A stretch of DNA of 64,000 nucleotides from Hyaloraphidium curvatum (taxonomy: Eukaryota > Monoblepharomycota > Hyaloraphidiomycetes > Hyaloraphidiales > Hyaloraphidiaceae). Of the stretch, positions 28,302 to 38,174 are shown piece by piece (position 1 is the stretch's first letter; each line of letters begins with the position of its first letter). The notes below the pieces were generated by a model that had not been told where the DNA came from, did not search any database, and worked only from the letters and a program-made list of their open reading frames with translations. A program made the position numbers and the translations under genes. The stretch covers positions 620,001 through 684,000 of the forward strand of contig JAIVFI010000012.1 of NCBI GenBank assembly GCA_025558095.1, given 5' to 3'.

Positions 28302-29360
28302 TTACTCCGGCTCGGGATCGAAGATCACCCGCGCTCCGGCCCGCCGCAAAATGGCCACCCTCTCCATCCGCTCTGCGTAGTCCACAAACATGTTCTGGCG
28401 GCACCGGACCGTGACCCTCTTCGCCGCGCCCAGCATGGCCAGAAACCCGGGGTTGTGCTGCTTGAAGAACAGCCTGCGGCTCGGGTACGCGATCTCGAGC
28501 TCCTCCAGGGGCTGCGGGAGGTTGGAGGGTTCCGCCGGCTCGTCGAGGACGATTCGGACAAGCGACCGCGCGGCATGTGCAGGTGCGGCGTCGGCGTGGT
28601 CGATGGAGCCCTTGCGGATGCGGATCTCCTTGGGAGAAAAGGCCGGGCCGAGGTCCCAGAGGCAGTTCCAGAAGCCGTGGGCTTGCGCCGAAACGAGCTT
28701 GCCGACGAGGCTTGGGAACTTCCGCACAAACGCCCCAGCGTCCATGACCCAGTCGAACTCGGCGGTCCACGACTTCAGGCCTTTGGCTCTGGCCAGCATG
28801 GCGAAGACCGAGCCGGGGAAGGTGATGGCATCGTCATTGGGAGGCCCGGCGACGGAAACGACGACATCCTCAACCGTGGGAGGCAGATCGACGTCCGACC
28901 AACTGCCCTTGAGCCAGAAGAAGTGAAGCTCGACAAAATGGAGCGCACTAGATCGCATGAGCTGCCCGGGGAGGTCCGGATAAATCGGATTTCCGGCCAC
29001 GAGGAACCACCACCGGAGGCGCGTAGCATGCCGGAGGCATTGCGCGACGCACTCGCGTGCCACTTCGCCTTCCTGTCCTCGTTGGGCATGGGTGCCGTCT
29101 TCGTCAGAGATCTCTAAGCAGTGCACGTGCCGTGCGCCGCCTGCTGCCAGCGCGACGAGCAGCCGCACCGCGAGCCGCTTTCCGGCCGCGACCTTGACGC
29201 GGCGGAAGAGCATGGGGTACGCCAGGGCGTGCCATTCGCGGCAGGCACGTGAGCAGGTCGCCAACGCCGAGTGCGGCAGGAAAGAGAGCACGTAGGAGAC
29301 CAGCTCTAGGGGGAGGGAGGGGACCGCGTCGGCGGCACCGGAATCGGGATCCGACGCCAT
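28302..29360 (-). CDS. F-box protein
   Basis: Intronless, 352 residues from the ATG at 29360. An F-box lies at about residues 15-55 (SLPLELVSYVLSFLPHSAL then CSRACREWHALAYPMLF), the Skp1-binding module of SCF ubiquitin ligases. The rest has loose leucine-rich character (LHFVELHFFWL, LEELEIAYPS), presumably binding substrates. It is adjacent to, and on the opposite strand from, the VOC gene; the two stops are only 66 nt apart (convergent). The related fragment at 26398 suggests local expansion of this family. Confidence 0.8.
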   Translation of the reverse strand: MASDPDSGAADAVPSLPLELVSYVLSFLPHSALATCSRACREWHALAYPMLFRRVKVAAGKRLAVRLLVALAAGGARHVHCLEISDEDGTHAQRGQEGEVARECVAQCLRHATRLRWWFLVAGNPIYPDLPGQLMRSSALHFVELHFFWLKGSWSDVDLPPTVEDVVVSVAGPPNDDAITFPGSVFAMLARAKGLKSWTAEFDWVMDAGAFVRKFPSLVGKLVSAQAHGFWNCLWDLGPAFSPKEIRIRKGSIDHADAAPAHAARSLVRIVLDEPAEPSNLPQPLEELEIAYPSRRLFFKQHNPGFLAMLGAAKRVTVRCRQNMFVDYAERMERVAILRRAGARVIFDPEPE

Positions 29361-29982
29361 GGTCCGCAATAACCGCACTAGATCCTCCAGGAACGCGTGA
29401 TTTCAGACCCTCCGGCGTCGAGTGCGCCGCGCAGTTGCGGTCTCCGGATTGGACGTTCCGGTATCGCGTGCGTCGCGGGGCAGACCGGCTTTCGCGTTCT
29501 CCGACTACCTGAAGCAAATCGACCGCGGCCTCCAGAAGAACCATAAACTTGGAGAGGATCTCGTAGTGGGAGCCCGCGTAAAGATGGGGCCTTGACTTTG
29601 TGGCAGCGCGACGGAATGGTACCCGTGCTGGGTGTTCGACCTCGATCTAGGATAACGAACATCAGATACTATATCCATCTCGGAGCCAAGGTAGGCAACG
29701 TCAGATGCTGGATGGCACGCGTGTCCTCTCTAGAGGCGGAAGGGGTGGGGCCAACGTGGGTCCAACGGTCCAGGCATCCGTCCCCCAAAGGTCTCCCTCC
29801 CTCGCGTTCCCCCCGCGCCCCACGGGCCTCCGCGCCCAACGCCGGCGGCGCGCAAACCACCGCATTGTTCGGCACCGGCATTGTGCTCCTGCGCGGGGCT
29901 GCGCCTCGGGCGGCGTAGGCGTGAAGTGCAGCGAACAAGCCGCAAGCCACCACCGGCCGTCTCCCCACGCAGCATTCCAGAT
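29361..29982. promoter_or_regulatory. divergent intergenic region, F-box and Popeye-like genes
   Basis: 622 nt between two divergent starts. Presumed promoters of both genes. No other feature recognised. Confidence 0.35.
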
Positions 29983-31049
29983 ATGCCGGCCAACATCTGG
30001 AGTCAGCTCGCCTCCTTCTTCTTTCTCATGTCCGCCGTGTTCACCGACCTCCTGCTCCTCCGCTTCTGCCTCGTGCTCGCAAACATGTTCCTTGTCGTGT
30101 CGGCGTCGGTCGGGTTTCCTCTCTGGCCTGCTATCTACGGCGACGGCGGCCCCGCCGTGGACTCGCTCGTCTGGGCCTCGCTCGCACTCGTGCTGCACCT
30201 GTGGGCGCTCATTCGGCTGCTCCTCGACGAGAGGCCAATGAAGCCGTTCGAGGCCCCCGACGACGAAGCTCTGTACCGCTTCTTTGCCCTCCGCACGGGC
30301 ATCCGGCGCGTCGACTTCCTCGACATCCTCGAGCACGGGGAGTGGGTCCACGTGCCCGAATCCGGGCGGCTGCTCCCCACCGAGTCGATGCTTTACCTGG
30401 TGGTCGAGGGTGCTGTGGCCTGCAAGGTGACCAACTGGAGGCGCCGGCCCACGGACGACTTCCGCGACGAGGCGAGCCGGTTCGTGCTCGGGTCGGGCGA
30501 TTTCTTCGACCTCAAACTGGGAAACACGTTCGGCATACCTATCGGGTTCCATTCGGTCGGGTTCGAGGCCAGGACGGCTTCGAGCCAGGCTCTGCTCTTT
30601 GCCTGGCCCGCCGAGTCACTCAACTACTTTGCAACCAAGGCGCCCGGCGTGGTTGGCGCCGCCTGGTGGGCTCGCTTCACTCGATTGTCGCGCGGCAGCC
30701 AACTGATCACCACTCCAGGCGCAACATGGTCTCATTCGCCGTCGCCGACGTCGCCCACTCGTACATGAACCCCTCGCAGCACCCCAAGTACCTCCCCGCC
30801 AAGGACGACTCTCAGTACCCCCAGCAGGAAGAGGTCGCGGAGCTTGCGCACCGCCACCCGGACTTTTCCACCCTCCCTGATACCGTCAGCATGCGGCGCA
30901 AGAAGATGGGCTGCTGGGACCGCACCGAAGGGTTTCTGGGCTGGGTGTTTGGGAGCATGGATCCCAGGCCGCCGAAGGGCGTGAGGCACTACGCCGTGCC
31001 GCCGCAGTTTGTCGTCAACGCGGACATGACCATCACCAAGGCGGTCTGA
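29983..31049 (+). CDS. Popeye-domain-like membrane protein
   Basis: Exons 29983-30665 and 30719-31049 (53-nt intron) give 337 residues. Two to three transmembrane helices occupy residues 5-80. A cyclic-nucleotide-binding-like beta roll follows (about 90-250): RRVDFLDILEHGEW, SMLYLVVEGAVACKV, FVLGSGDFFDL. A C-terminal Pro/basic tail ends the protein. Helices first and then a cNMP-fold domain is the arrangement of Popeye (POPDC) proteins, which bind cAMP at membranes. The POPDC phosphate-binding motifs DSPE and FQVT are not seen; the equivalent places read DLKL and FEAR, so nucleotide binding is doubtful. It could also be a more general cNMP-fold membrane protein. The intron is required to continue through the last helix of the domain. 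Confidence 0.55.
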
Positions 31050-31159
31050 CGTCGCCTTGGCCTTCAAGGACTATTTGGCGGCGCAGAGCGTCGTCGCATA
31101 AGATTGGGAAGGACCCGGATTGTTTGCCGTAAAGTGTATTTCGGGCGGCGTGCGAGAAA

Positions 31160-31505
31160 TCACAGCTTCGACTTCGGGCCCTTCTTGGCCTGCTCTGCCT
31201 CCCACAACTGCTCCACCTCCTTCTTGTAGATTCCCTTCTGCACCTTGCCGTTCGGGTTGCGCGGAATCTCGTCCGTCGACGCGAGCATGTGGTAGAAGAC
31301 CGGGATCTTGAAGGGCGCCAGCCTCGTCCGGAGGAACTCGGTTAGCTCCGCGGGCTTCAGGTCCGGGTGCGAGGGCTTGGGGACAACGACGGCCGCGGGC
31401 TCTTCACCAAGCACGCTGCAAGTGGGCTTTCAGGAGCGGCGCGGCGCCGCGGCGCGCGGGAGGCTCACCGGTGGGGCACGGCCACGATCGTGCAGTCCAG
31501 CACCC
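31160..31505 (-). CDS. 3' exons of a split acyl-CoA synthetase (C-terminal domain, SKL end)
   Basis: Exons 31505-31469 and 31415-31160, joined by a 53-nt intron, encode the last part of an AMP-forming acyl-CoA synthetase: VLDCTIVAVPHR, EEPAAVVVPKP, then the A10 motif NPNGKVQK, whose lysine is needed for adenylation, and the tail KSKL, a peroxisomal signal. A good acceptor (GTCCCAG) precedes the first exon, but the expected upstream coding sequence is not adjacent: the next minus-strand sequence is the 3' end of an unrelated zinc-finger gene. The matching 5' exons lie at 34475-36209. About 50 residues that should connect the two, including the usual RGGENIY region, were not found. Confidence 0.75.
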
Positions 31506-31584
31506 CTGGGACGACAATTTTAGGTTCGCTCGATGATTTCTGATTCTGATCCCAATCGAACAATCTGCGTGTCCAACCTCTGCC

Positions 31585-33055
31585 TCACTCCGCGTCCGAG
31601 ACCCAGTCCGCCTCCCATTCCGACTCCGCCTCGTCCGACTCCGCCTCGTCCGACTCCGAGTCGGACACCACCGCAAAACGACCGCGCTTGCGCTTCAGCG
31701 TGACGCCCTGCTGGCGAACAGGATGCGCCTCCTCGGCCTGCGCGACGGGCACCTTCTGCCGAGCAGCTTGCACGTCAGCGGGCTGATTTGCAAAAGTCAG
31801 TCGGGCCCTCCAACGTCTCGCAGCAGAACACACGCACCGTCAGCGCGGGTGCCGTGTGCCCGTCGCGGCGGTGCCGTTTGAGGCCTTTCTCCCCGTCGTA
31901 CGAATGGATACAGCCCCCAAGAAGGCACTTGTACTTCCGGTCCTGCGACAATCGAGCAGATCAGGGGGCAAGAAGACCACGCGCAGTTGCCCCCACACCC
32001 ACGTGCTTCTCCACGTGGAAAGGGTTCCAGTGGCGCGTGAGGAAGTTCGGGTATGTGCTGAAGGCGGGACTGTACTTCCCAGCGGCGACACAGTCCAAGC
32101 ATCGCTTCGACTCGGTGTCGAACTTGGTTGTCGGCCGATCCTTTTCCGGGTGCGCTTTGGTGACGTGGATCTCCTTGCCCTTCTTGTCCTTGAAGTGACG
32201 ATGTTTGCAGTAATCGCAATGGTAGGGAAAGTTGCGCGACTCAATCCATGCCTTCTTGGCAGCCGACAGCTCATCGTCGTATAGCTTCACATGCTCCTGC
32301 AGGGGTGCGTCAACGGCTCCGGCATTCGGAGCGAGACAGCTCAACCAACGAGAATGGGCAAAGCTTCCTTCAGATACGCCTTGATCACCGGATTGTCCTC
32401 CCCGCCGTCCACGTAATCGAATGAGAGCATCTGCCCCTTCTTGTTCTTGAGCACGTCGCCCGCAACCCGAGGCTTGCTGGTCTCCAGCACCATGTCCCTG
32501 ATTAGCCAGCCCGCTTCGTGCTGCGGTTCCAGATCCAGGGCCAGCGCGGCCTCTTTGTTGAACCGAATCATCGGCGTCAACACCCCCGAGGCTGAGTTCT
32601 GAAGGATGAAAACCGGAACAAAACCCCATTGCTCCTCGTTGACAAAGACATGGAGCCAGTCAATGGCATTGTGCGGGTTGGTGAAGAAGACGACCCGGTG
32701 CCTCTTGGCTATATCCTGCGCTGCATCGAACTTGGACCTCCAAGGAACTGGTGGGAAGGCGTGATCAGCAACTGTTGCCGGAGGCGGGAGACAGCAGGTG
32801 GCGCAACCGACCTGCGGCGACCTCGTCGTCCAGCTCCTCCTCGGTTCCCTTCGGCCAGAAAGACTTGGCCGTCTTGGCCGTGTTCCCGGGAAGGTCGACC
32901 AGCATGTCCCGCACCGTGGCGTCGGGACCGCCCATCCACTTGGCGACAGCGACGTCCCACGGCGACGCCTCGTGCTTCGCAATGTCCAGCTTGGCTCTCT
33001 GCGAGTCCGACAGCGCCGACGTCACCAGCGCGGCCGGCCCCTGCTGCTGCGCCAT
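31585..33055 (-). CDS. C2H2-type zinc-finger protein with acidic C-terminus, unknown
   Basis: Five exons (33055-32812, 32747-32350, 32296-32003, 31942-31838, 31782-31585) total 1239 nt, 412 residues; introns are 53-64 nt. The N-terminal 215 residues form a mixed domain I do not recognise (VVFFTNPHNAIDW, WGFVPVFILQN). Three finger-like modules follow: YHCDYCKHRHF...H....H, a CLDC module ending near RHWNPFH, and KCLLGGCIHSY...H....H. The C-terminus is a basic KRKRGR patch, then Ser/Asp/Glu repeats (ESDEAESDEAES). The basic patch could be a nuclear signal, so a nuclear, nucleic-acid-binding role is likely. It starts 277 nt from a divergent gene; both lie inside the interrupted acyl-CoA synthetase. 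Confidence 0.7.
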
Positions 33056-33332
33056 GGCTTCGTTCGGTCGAGGCTGGCGGAACTGGCGATGTGGCGACTT
33101 CGGGGTTGGGGCGGCTGCGGTTGCAAATTAGCCGGATGACTAGGCCACCCCCACAGGCTTCCGCTCGGAACCGGATTCCGCTCCCCGATCACCACGCGGA
33201 AAAGCGGTTTCCGCCGCGAGTTCCAAACCCATCACCCACGGCGTTTGCATTGCTGGACGGCCCTCTCCGCGGCACCGGCGTCCTCCGAGACACTTGCCGC
33301 CGCGTCGCCGCTCCAGTCTCCTTCCCAACACC

Positions 33333-34403
33333 ATGGCGGCGTCTACCAACGCTCGCCCGGCCCCGAACCTCTCGGGCGGAGGGCGTCCGGGCGACCATCC
33401 GGAAGTCAATCTCTGGCTGCGTCACAAGAGCTCCATTCGGAACGGCATTGTGGGGCTCCCCCCGAGTATCGCCGTCTCGGAGACGGACAGCAAAGCGTTC
33501 AAGAAATACTCGCTGTTCATCATCGAAAATATGAAGGTCGATGGGAAGCTCGTGTACTCACACAAGCTGCACGAAGTCGCCCGGTCGGAGACTCCCGTGG
33601 GTACTCGCCGGGTTCACCTTCCCCTGAGAAACTGATCTTTCGGGTACGCGTCGCCAGACCAAAGATTCCCTCGTCGCGTGTCTTTGGACCTCAGCCTCCG
33701 TCATGTACAAGGCCGCCGTCAGGAGCGCCGGAAGTCCCTGTACCGCATTGATCCAGACCGGTCACGAGAGAGAGAAGGGCCCGTGCCCGAACGAGCCGAA
33801 GTCGACATTCAACCTTTTGGCGGCCGAGCGGCTGTCGAGACCCGGGGGAGAGGGCTTCGAGCTCATTATTCGGGTGCTCGACGACCACGTGCTCAAGTTC
33901 ATCAAGAACAAGTAGGTGCTTTCCATCGACGAGTCTCCCAGTTCTTCTAACGCGAATACTGCAGCTTCGGCAATCTCAAATTCGGCCACAAGAACCTCAC
34001 CGAAGTCGTCGTGCCCATTTTTGCGGCCTACGCCTCGGGCACTGCCGGACCAAACAGCTTGCCGGAGCAGATCGAACTGCAGCTCCGTCAGGACCTCCCG
34101 TGGATCAACCTGAAGCTACTGACCCCGCGGTGGTGAGCCATTCGTTCACAGCGGTGACGAACGGACTTGATTCTGGTTGCCTCCAGGTGCGACGCCGTCA
34201 AGAGCATCGTCATTGGCATTTTCCCGAGGGTCGGAATCCCCGGCGTGGATGTCGACGACGAAGACGTGCTCTTGGCTCGGGAGGGAGAGTTCTGGGGGCA
34301 TTGGGTGTGTCATCCGGATCACCTGCGTCCCCAGCCGTGCGTGTATGCGAAGGGTGCGAAGCTGCTCCGTTCGAGGTGGCGCGCGAGGTGGAAACCGTAC
34401 TGA
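33333..34403 (+). CDS. unknown protein, four exons, inside the split acyl-CoA synthetase
   Basis: Exons 33333-33596, 33712-33911, 33965-34132 and 34187-34403 sum to 849 nt (282 residues), in phase. The exon 1/2 junction is the least certain; the others have clear GTAGGT and GTGAGC donors and YAG acceptors. Visible segments include KKYSLFIIENMKVDG, FELIIRVLDDHVLKFIKN, VVVPIFAAYASGTAGP and DAVKSIVIGIFPRVG, then a Trp/Arg-rich tail. It is probably cytosolic or nuclear, with no signal peptide or transmembrane helix. I recognise no family. Divergent from the zinc-finger gene with 277 nt between starts. Confidence 0.55.
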
Positions 34404-34474
34404 GCAACGGTGGATTCCGCAATTGTAGACATCTAATGCAGCAGCCGCTGGCGGATACAGCTCCATATGGTGCA

Positions 34475-36209
34475 GTCCGATGTAGCCGTCTCCGGTCCGG
34501 TAGAAACCGTTCTCCAGGAACGCCGACCTCGTCGCCTCGGGATTCCTATAGTACCCCTTGATGATGTTGACCCCACGGATCCAGAACTCGCCGATTTCGC
34601 CCTTTGGGAGCTCCCGCATGGTGTCGGGATCGCAGACGATGACCTCGTTCAGGGGGTGCGCGATGCCGGCCGAATCGGGGTAATTGACGTAGTCTGGGAT
34701 GATTGCTTGTCAACAGGCGACTATTCAAAGGGCAGGAAAGCTCACCCATGCCGGAGATGCTCGTCGCGACGGGCGACGCCTCGGTCATCCCCCATGCAGT
34801 GCCGGGCGAGCCCTTGAACACCTTGGCGAAGTTGACGGCGAGCTCCGGGTGCGCGGGCGCGCCGCCGTAGCCGGCCGCAATGAAGCTGCTCAGGTCGCGC
34901 TTGCCGTTGGTGGCGTCGGGGTGCTCGACCAGCATCATGATCTGCGGCAGCCATTGTGAGCTCCAGCCGTCCTTCGCGATCCGGAGATGAACCCACGATG
35001 GCGGGCACGGCGCTCATCCCCGTCACCCTCTCCTTCTCGATGACCCTGAGCGCGTCCCCGGCCTCGAACTTGTACGCGATCACGAGCTTGCCCCCGTTGA
35101 GCGTGGCGCCGCCCAGGATCGAGATGGCCGTGACGTGGAACAGCGGCACGACGAGCAGGGTGACGCCCTGCGGGTCCGAGGGGCCGAGGGGCAGGCTGGG
35201 TAGGGGCATGGCGGCGCGCACTGAGGGGAGGAGGCCGGTTTGGATCGTCCGCGAGTGGCGGAAGAGGGAACCCACTGGCGCCGCGCAGCTGGCCGAGCAT
35301 GCCCACCCATTGGTTCGCGATGAAGTTCCTGTGACTCCCCAGAGCCGCTTTGGGACGCCCGGTAGTCCCAGAAGTGAACAGGACTGGCAAGCAGAAGGCG
35401 GGGTCAGCTAGGTCCGCCCAAACCCATGCCGGCAACCCACTCGTCGCGTCATCGTCGGGGTGGATGTCGACGGGAGCCAGCGACGCCCGCCCCGCCTCGT
35501 GCTTCTTCATGACCGCCTCCCAGAGCACCGTCCCCTCGTACGCGGCTTTGGCCCCGCCGGGCTGGCTTCCGGATCGCGCGAGGATAAACTCGGCCACTCC
35601 CCCGCGCTTGAGCTCGGGGATCCTGGGCAGCAGCCTCTCGTGCCGCTCGGGGTCGATGATGGCGACCTTGGCGTCCGCCAGGGTGATGCAGTACGCGAGC
35701 TCGTCCGTCACCAACCAGGCGTTGACCATGGCGGGGATCGCGCCGAGGCAGATGGTGGCCCAGAAGGCGACAATCCATTCCCTGGTGGAAACGGCGGACT
35801 CAATTGACGCCGGCGGACGCGGAAAGCGGCCAGGGACCCACGGGTAGTTGCGCATCGCAATCACGACGCGGTCGCCCTTGCCGACGCCGTAATCCCTGCT
35901 CATCGCGTTGGCCAGGGCGTTGACACGCGCCGCCGTCTCCCCGTAGGTCAGCCGGTCCTCGACCTTGGTGAACGGGCACTCGTAGATGAGGTACTCGCGG
36001 GGCGCATGCTTCGCGACGACATCCTCCCAATACTGCCGCAAATTGGCGTAGCAGTTCTTGAAGGTTCGGAGCCAGCGTTTCTTCCCAGTGTGCCAAGGCA
36101 CCTGTTCGTATTGTGTCTCGCAGATGCCCCCCTCCGTTTCCATGATTATCCTCTCGCATTCCGCCAGGGTCGGGACCGCAGGGGCGGCGGGGGCGGCAAC
36201 GGCGGCCAT
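34475..36209 (-). CDS. 5' exons of a split acyl-CoA synthetase (adenylation domain)
   Basis: Exons 36209-35842, 35781-35276, 35220-34997, 34941-34746 and 34693 to about 34475, with introns of 52-60 nt, encode the large N-terminal domain of an AMP-binding acyl-CoA synthetase: MRNYPEWIVAFWA, the P-loop LFTSGTTGRPKA, VPLFHVTA, YGGAPAHPE, GMTEASP and the A8 region FYRTGD. The opening region (LRQYWEDV, NALANAMSRDYGVG) is also typical. After GDGYIG the similarity ends abruptly near 34475. The sequence then runs without a stop of its own into the 3' end of the opposite-strand gene. The C-terminal exons reappear at 31160-31505. As it stands this half lacks the A10 catalytic lysine. Confidence 0.8.
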
Positions 36210-36564
36210 AGTTCCGGACACGGGCCCGCCGGAGGGGTCGGACGGGCCGGAAGGGGTGCGCGGGAAGGAGTGGGGGACGGTGGGGAGGGAGCTTCGGCAA
36301 AACTTGCGGCAGACCGATGACTCCAGCGTTCGACAACCACCCATTACGCCCGAACCTGGTTCCAATCGACCACCGGGAGCCCAATTTTCATCAATAAAAT
36401 TGAGGACCCATGCCGATTGCGCGGGACGATCTCGCCGACTGCGCCCCTGAAAAGTTGGACTCGCGCAAGAGCGGATGCCGATCGCACGATCCTACCGAGA
36501 CGGCGCAGCGCGCGGGCAATCGGCTTCGGAATTTGGCTTCCAAGGCAAAACTCTATAGTCGCCT
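36210..36564. other. intergenic, upstream of the acyl-CoA synthetase
   Basis: 355 nt, promoter side of the minus-strand synthetase and 3' side of the ClC gene. No other feature seen. Confidence 0.35.
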
Positions 36565-38016
36565 TCACGCGCTCTCCTTCTCCGCTGCCGGCGGCGCACC
36601 CTGCTCCGGATCGGCCGCGCCAGCCTCCGCCTTCTGCTCCTTGGCGTGCTCCCTCGCCGCCCTCCTCGCCTCCATCCTCCCCATCAGCGCCTGCGGCCCC
36701 CCGATCCCCACGCACGCCAGGTGCGACGCAAACACCGCCACCGTGATGGGGAACAGCACCTCGACGTTCCAGAAGAAGGACAGGAACGAGAGCAGGATCC
36801 AGCTCGCCGGCGCGCGCACGAACGAGGCAACGACGGCCGGCATGCCGGCGTTCAGCGCCACGGCGCGGTCCAGGCCCGTCCAGGTTGCCGCGGCGGAGCC
36901 CATCATGGTCCCCATGGAGAGGGTAGGGAACACGGGGCCGCCGACGAGCCCGCACGCTTCGCAGGTCCAGAAGCTGACGGACTTGGCGGCGATCGAGGCG
37001 GCGAGCAGCCAGCCCGGCAGGAGGGGGCCGAGGGCGACGACGGAGGCGAGGGTGGGCTCGCCGGTGCCGAAGGTCAGGGGGAGGCCGTAGGTGATCAGGC
37101 CGCAGATGGCGCCGGCGAGGGTCGTCAGCAGGGGGATCCGCGCGCGCGCGCCGAGGCGGGCGTCCAGGGGCTTCTTGAGTGCGGTAACGAGGGCGCGGAC
37201 GATGCCGCCGATGAGGAGGTGGATGAAGCCGATGGCGGCGCCGGCGAGGCCGACGACCAGGGCGGCGGCAAAGTCCCAGACGCGCGCGTTTCGTTCGCCC
37301 TCGTAACGCAGGGCGAGGGCGCTCGCGTCGAGGTATGTGGGCACCTGCAGCGCCGTGTAGACGGCGAAGGAGGCGGTGGCCCCGGCGGCGGCCAGCGCGG
37401 TTGCCGCGGGCCCCTGCGGCCCGCCGATCTCGGACGAGATTAGCAGCGAGAGCAGGGGCGACGGGAACAGCGGGGCGAGCGCGGCCGCGGCGCCGGCGCC
37501 CACGAGGTCGGGCATGGCGGCCTGCGGCAGCAGCTTGGCGCGGATCAGCAGCCACGCCGTTACGTGCCCCGCCAGGCACCCCGCGGCGCCGAGCCCGGCT
37601 TCCGGGCCCATCGAAATGCCGCCGCACACGCCGACGACGCACAAGAGACACACGCGCAGCGCGATCCACGGCTCCACGGCCTTCTCGGCGAGATCCTGCG
37701 CGAACGACGGGTAGGCATCCAATCCCGTCAGTGCTTTGCCGAGGCCGACGATGAGCCCCGCCGCCGCCGTCACGCCGATCCACCACGGCGCGCCGGCGCC
37801 CGGGAACAGCGACGCCGGCAGCTGCGGGAAGCCGGCGTCGCCCGCGGCCGACCACGCGGCGGGCGCCTTGCGGATCGCCAGGACGTAGCCGGTCGCAAAC
37901 AGCCCGAGCACGCCGCCGCACACGACCGCGCCCGCGAAGGACACCCAGAACGTCCGCGTGTTGGCATATGGAGGGCCGAGCGGGGATGCCGGCGCCGCCG
38001 GAGTCTGGGAGGCCAT
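36565..38016 (-). CDS. ClC-family chloride channel or antiporter
   Basis: Intronless, 483 residues, rich in hydrophobic helices throughout. The ClC selectivity signatures are recognisable in variant form: GISMGPEAGLG (the gating-glutamate loop, normally GREGP) and GGPVFPTLSMG (normally GGxFxPSLxxG), plus LLISSEIGG for the loop after helix H. There is no CBS pair at the C-terminus; it ends in a charged Ala/Glu-rich tail. It should move Cl- across a plasma or organelle membrane, alone or against H+. The absence of CBS domains and introns is more like bacterial and atypical ClCs than the classical fungal Gef1 type. Confidence 0.8.
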   Translation of the reverse strand: MASQTPAAPASPLGPPYANTRTFWVSFAGAVVCGGVLGLFATGYVLAIRKAPAAWSAAGDAGFPQLPASLFPGAGAPWWIGVTAAAGLIVGLGKALTGLDAYPSFAQDLAEKAVEPWIALRVCLLCVVGVCGGISMGPEAGLGAAGCLAGHVTAWLLIRAKLLPQAAMPDLVGAGAAAALAPLFPSPLLSLLISSEIGGPQGPAATALAAAGATASFAVYTALQVPTYLDASALALRYEGERNARVWDFAAALVVGLAGAAIGFIHLLIGGIVRALVTALKKPLDARLGARARIPLLTTLAGAICGLITYGLPLTFGTGEPTLASVVALGPLLPGWLLAASIAAKSVSFWTCEACGLVGGPVFPTLSMGTMMGSAAATWTGLDRAVALNAGMPAVVASFVRAPASWILLSFLSFFWNVEVLFPITVAVFASHLACVGIGGPQALMGRMEARRAAREHAKEQKAEAGAADPEQGAPPAAEKESA

Positions 38017-38174
38017 CGCGAGATCCGCGACGTTGTTTGCGACGCGTCGGCGGGCTGGTGGGCACAAGCCCCGATGCATCATTTCACCTCGCGTGACATC
38101 CGGCCAACCGAGGACGGACTTGGTCCATCGCAGTCTCTGAGGCCGGTCGATTGGTAGAAGTGCCCTCCTGCCCA

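Noticed and set aside
31515-34440. Transposon target-site duplication around the acyl-CoA synthetase insert
   Set aside because: The flanking CAATTTTAG and CAATTGTAG sequences are only nine bases with a mismatch, and no terminal inverted repeats or transposase were found.
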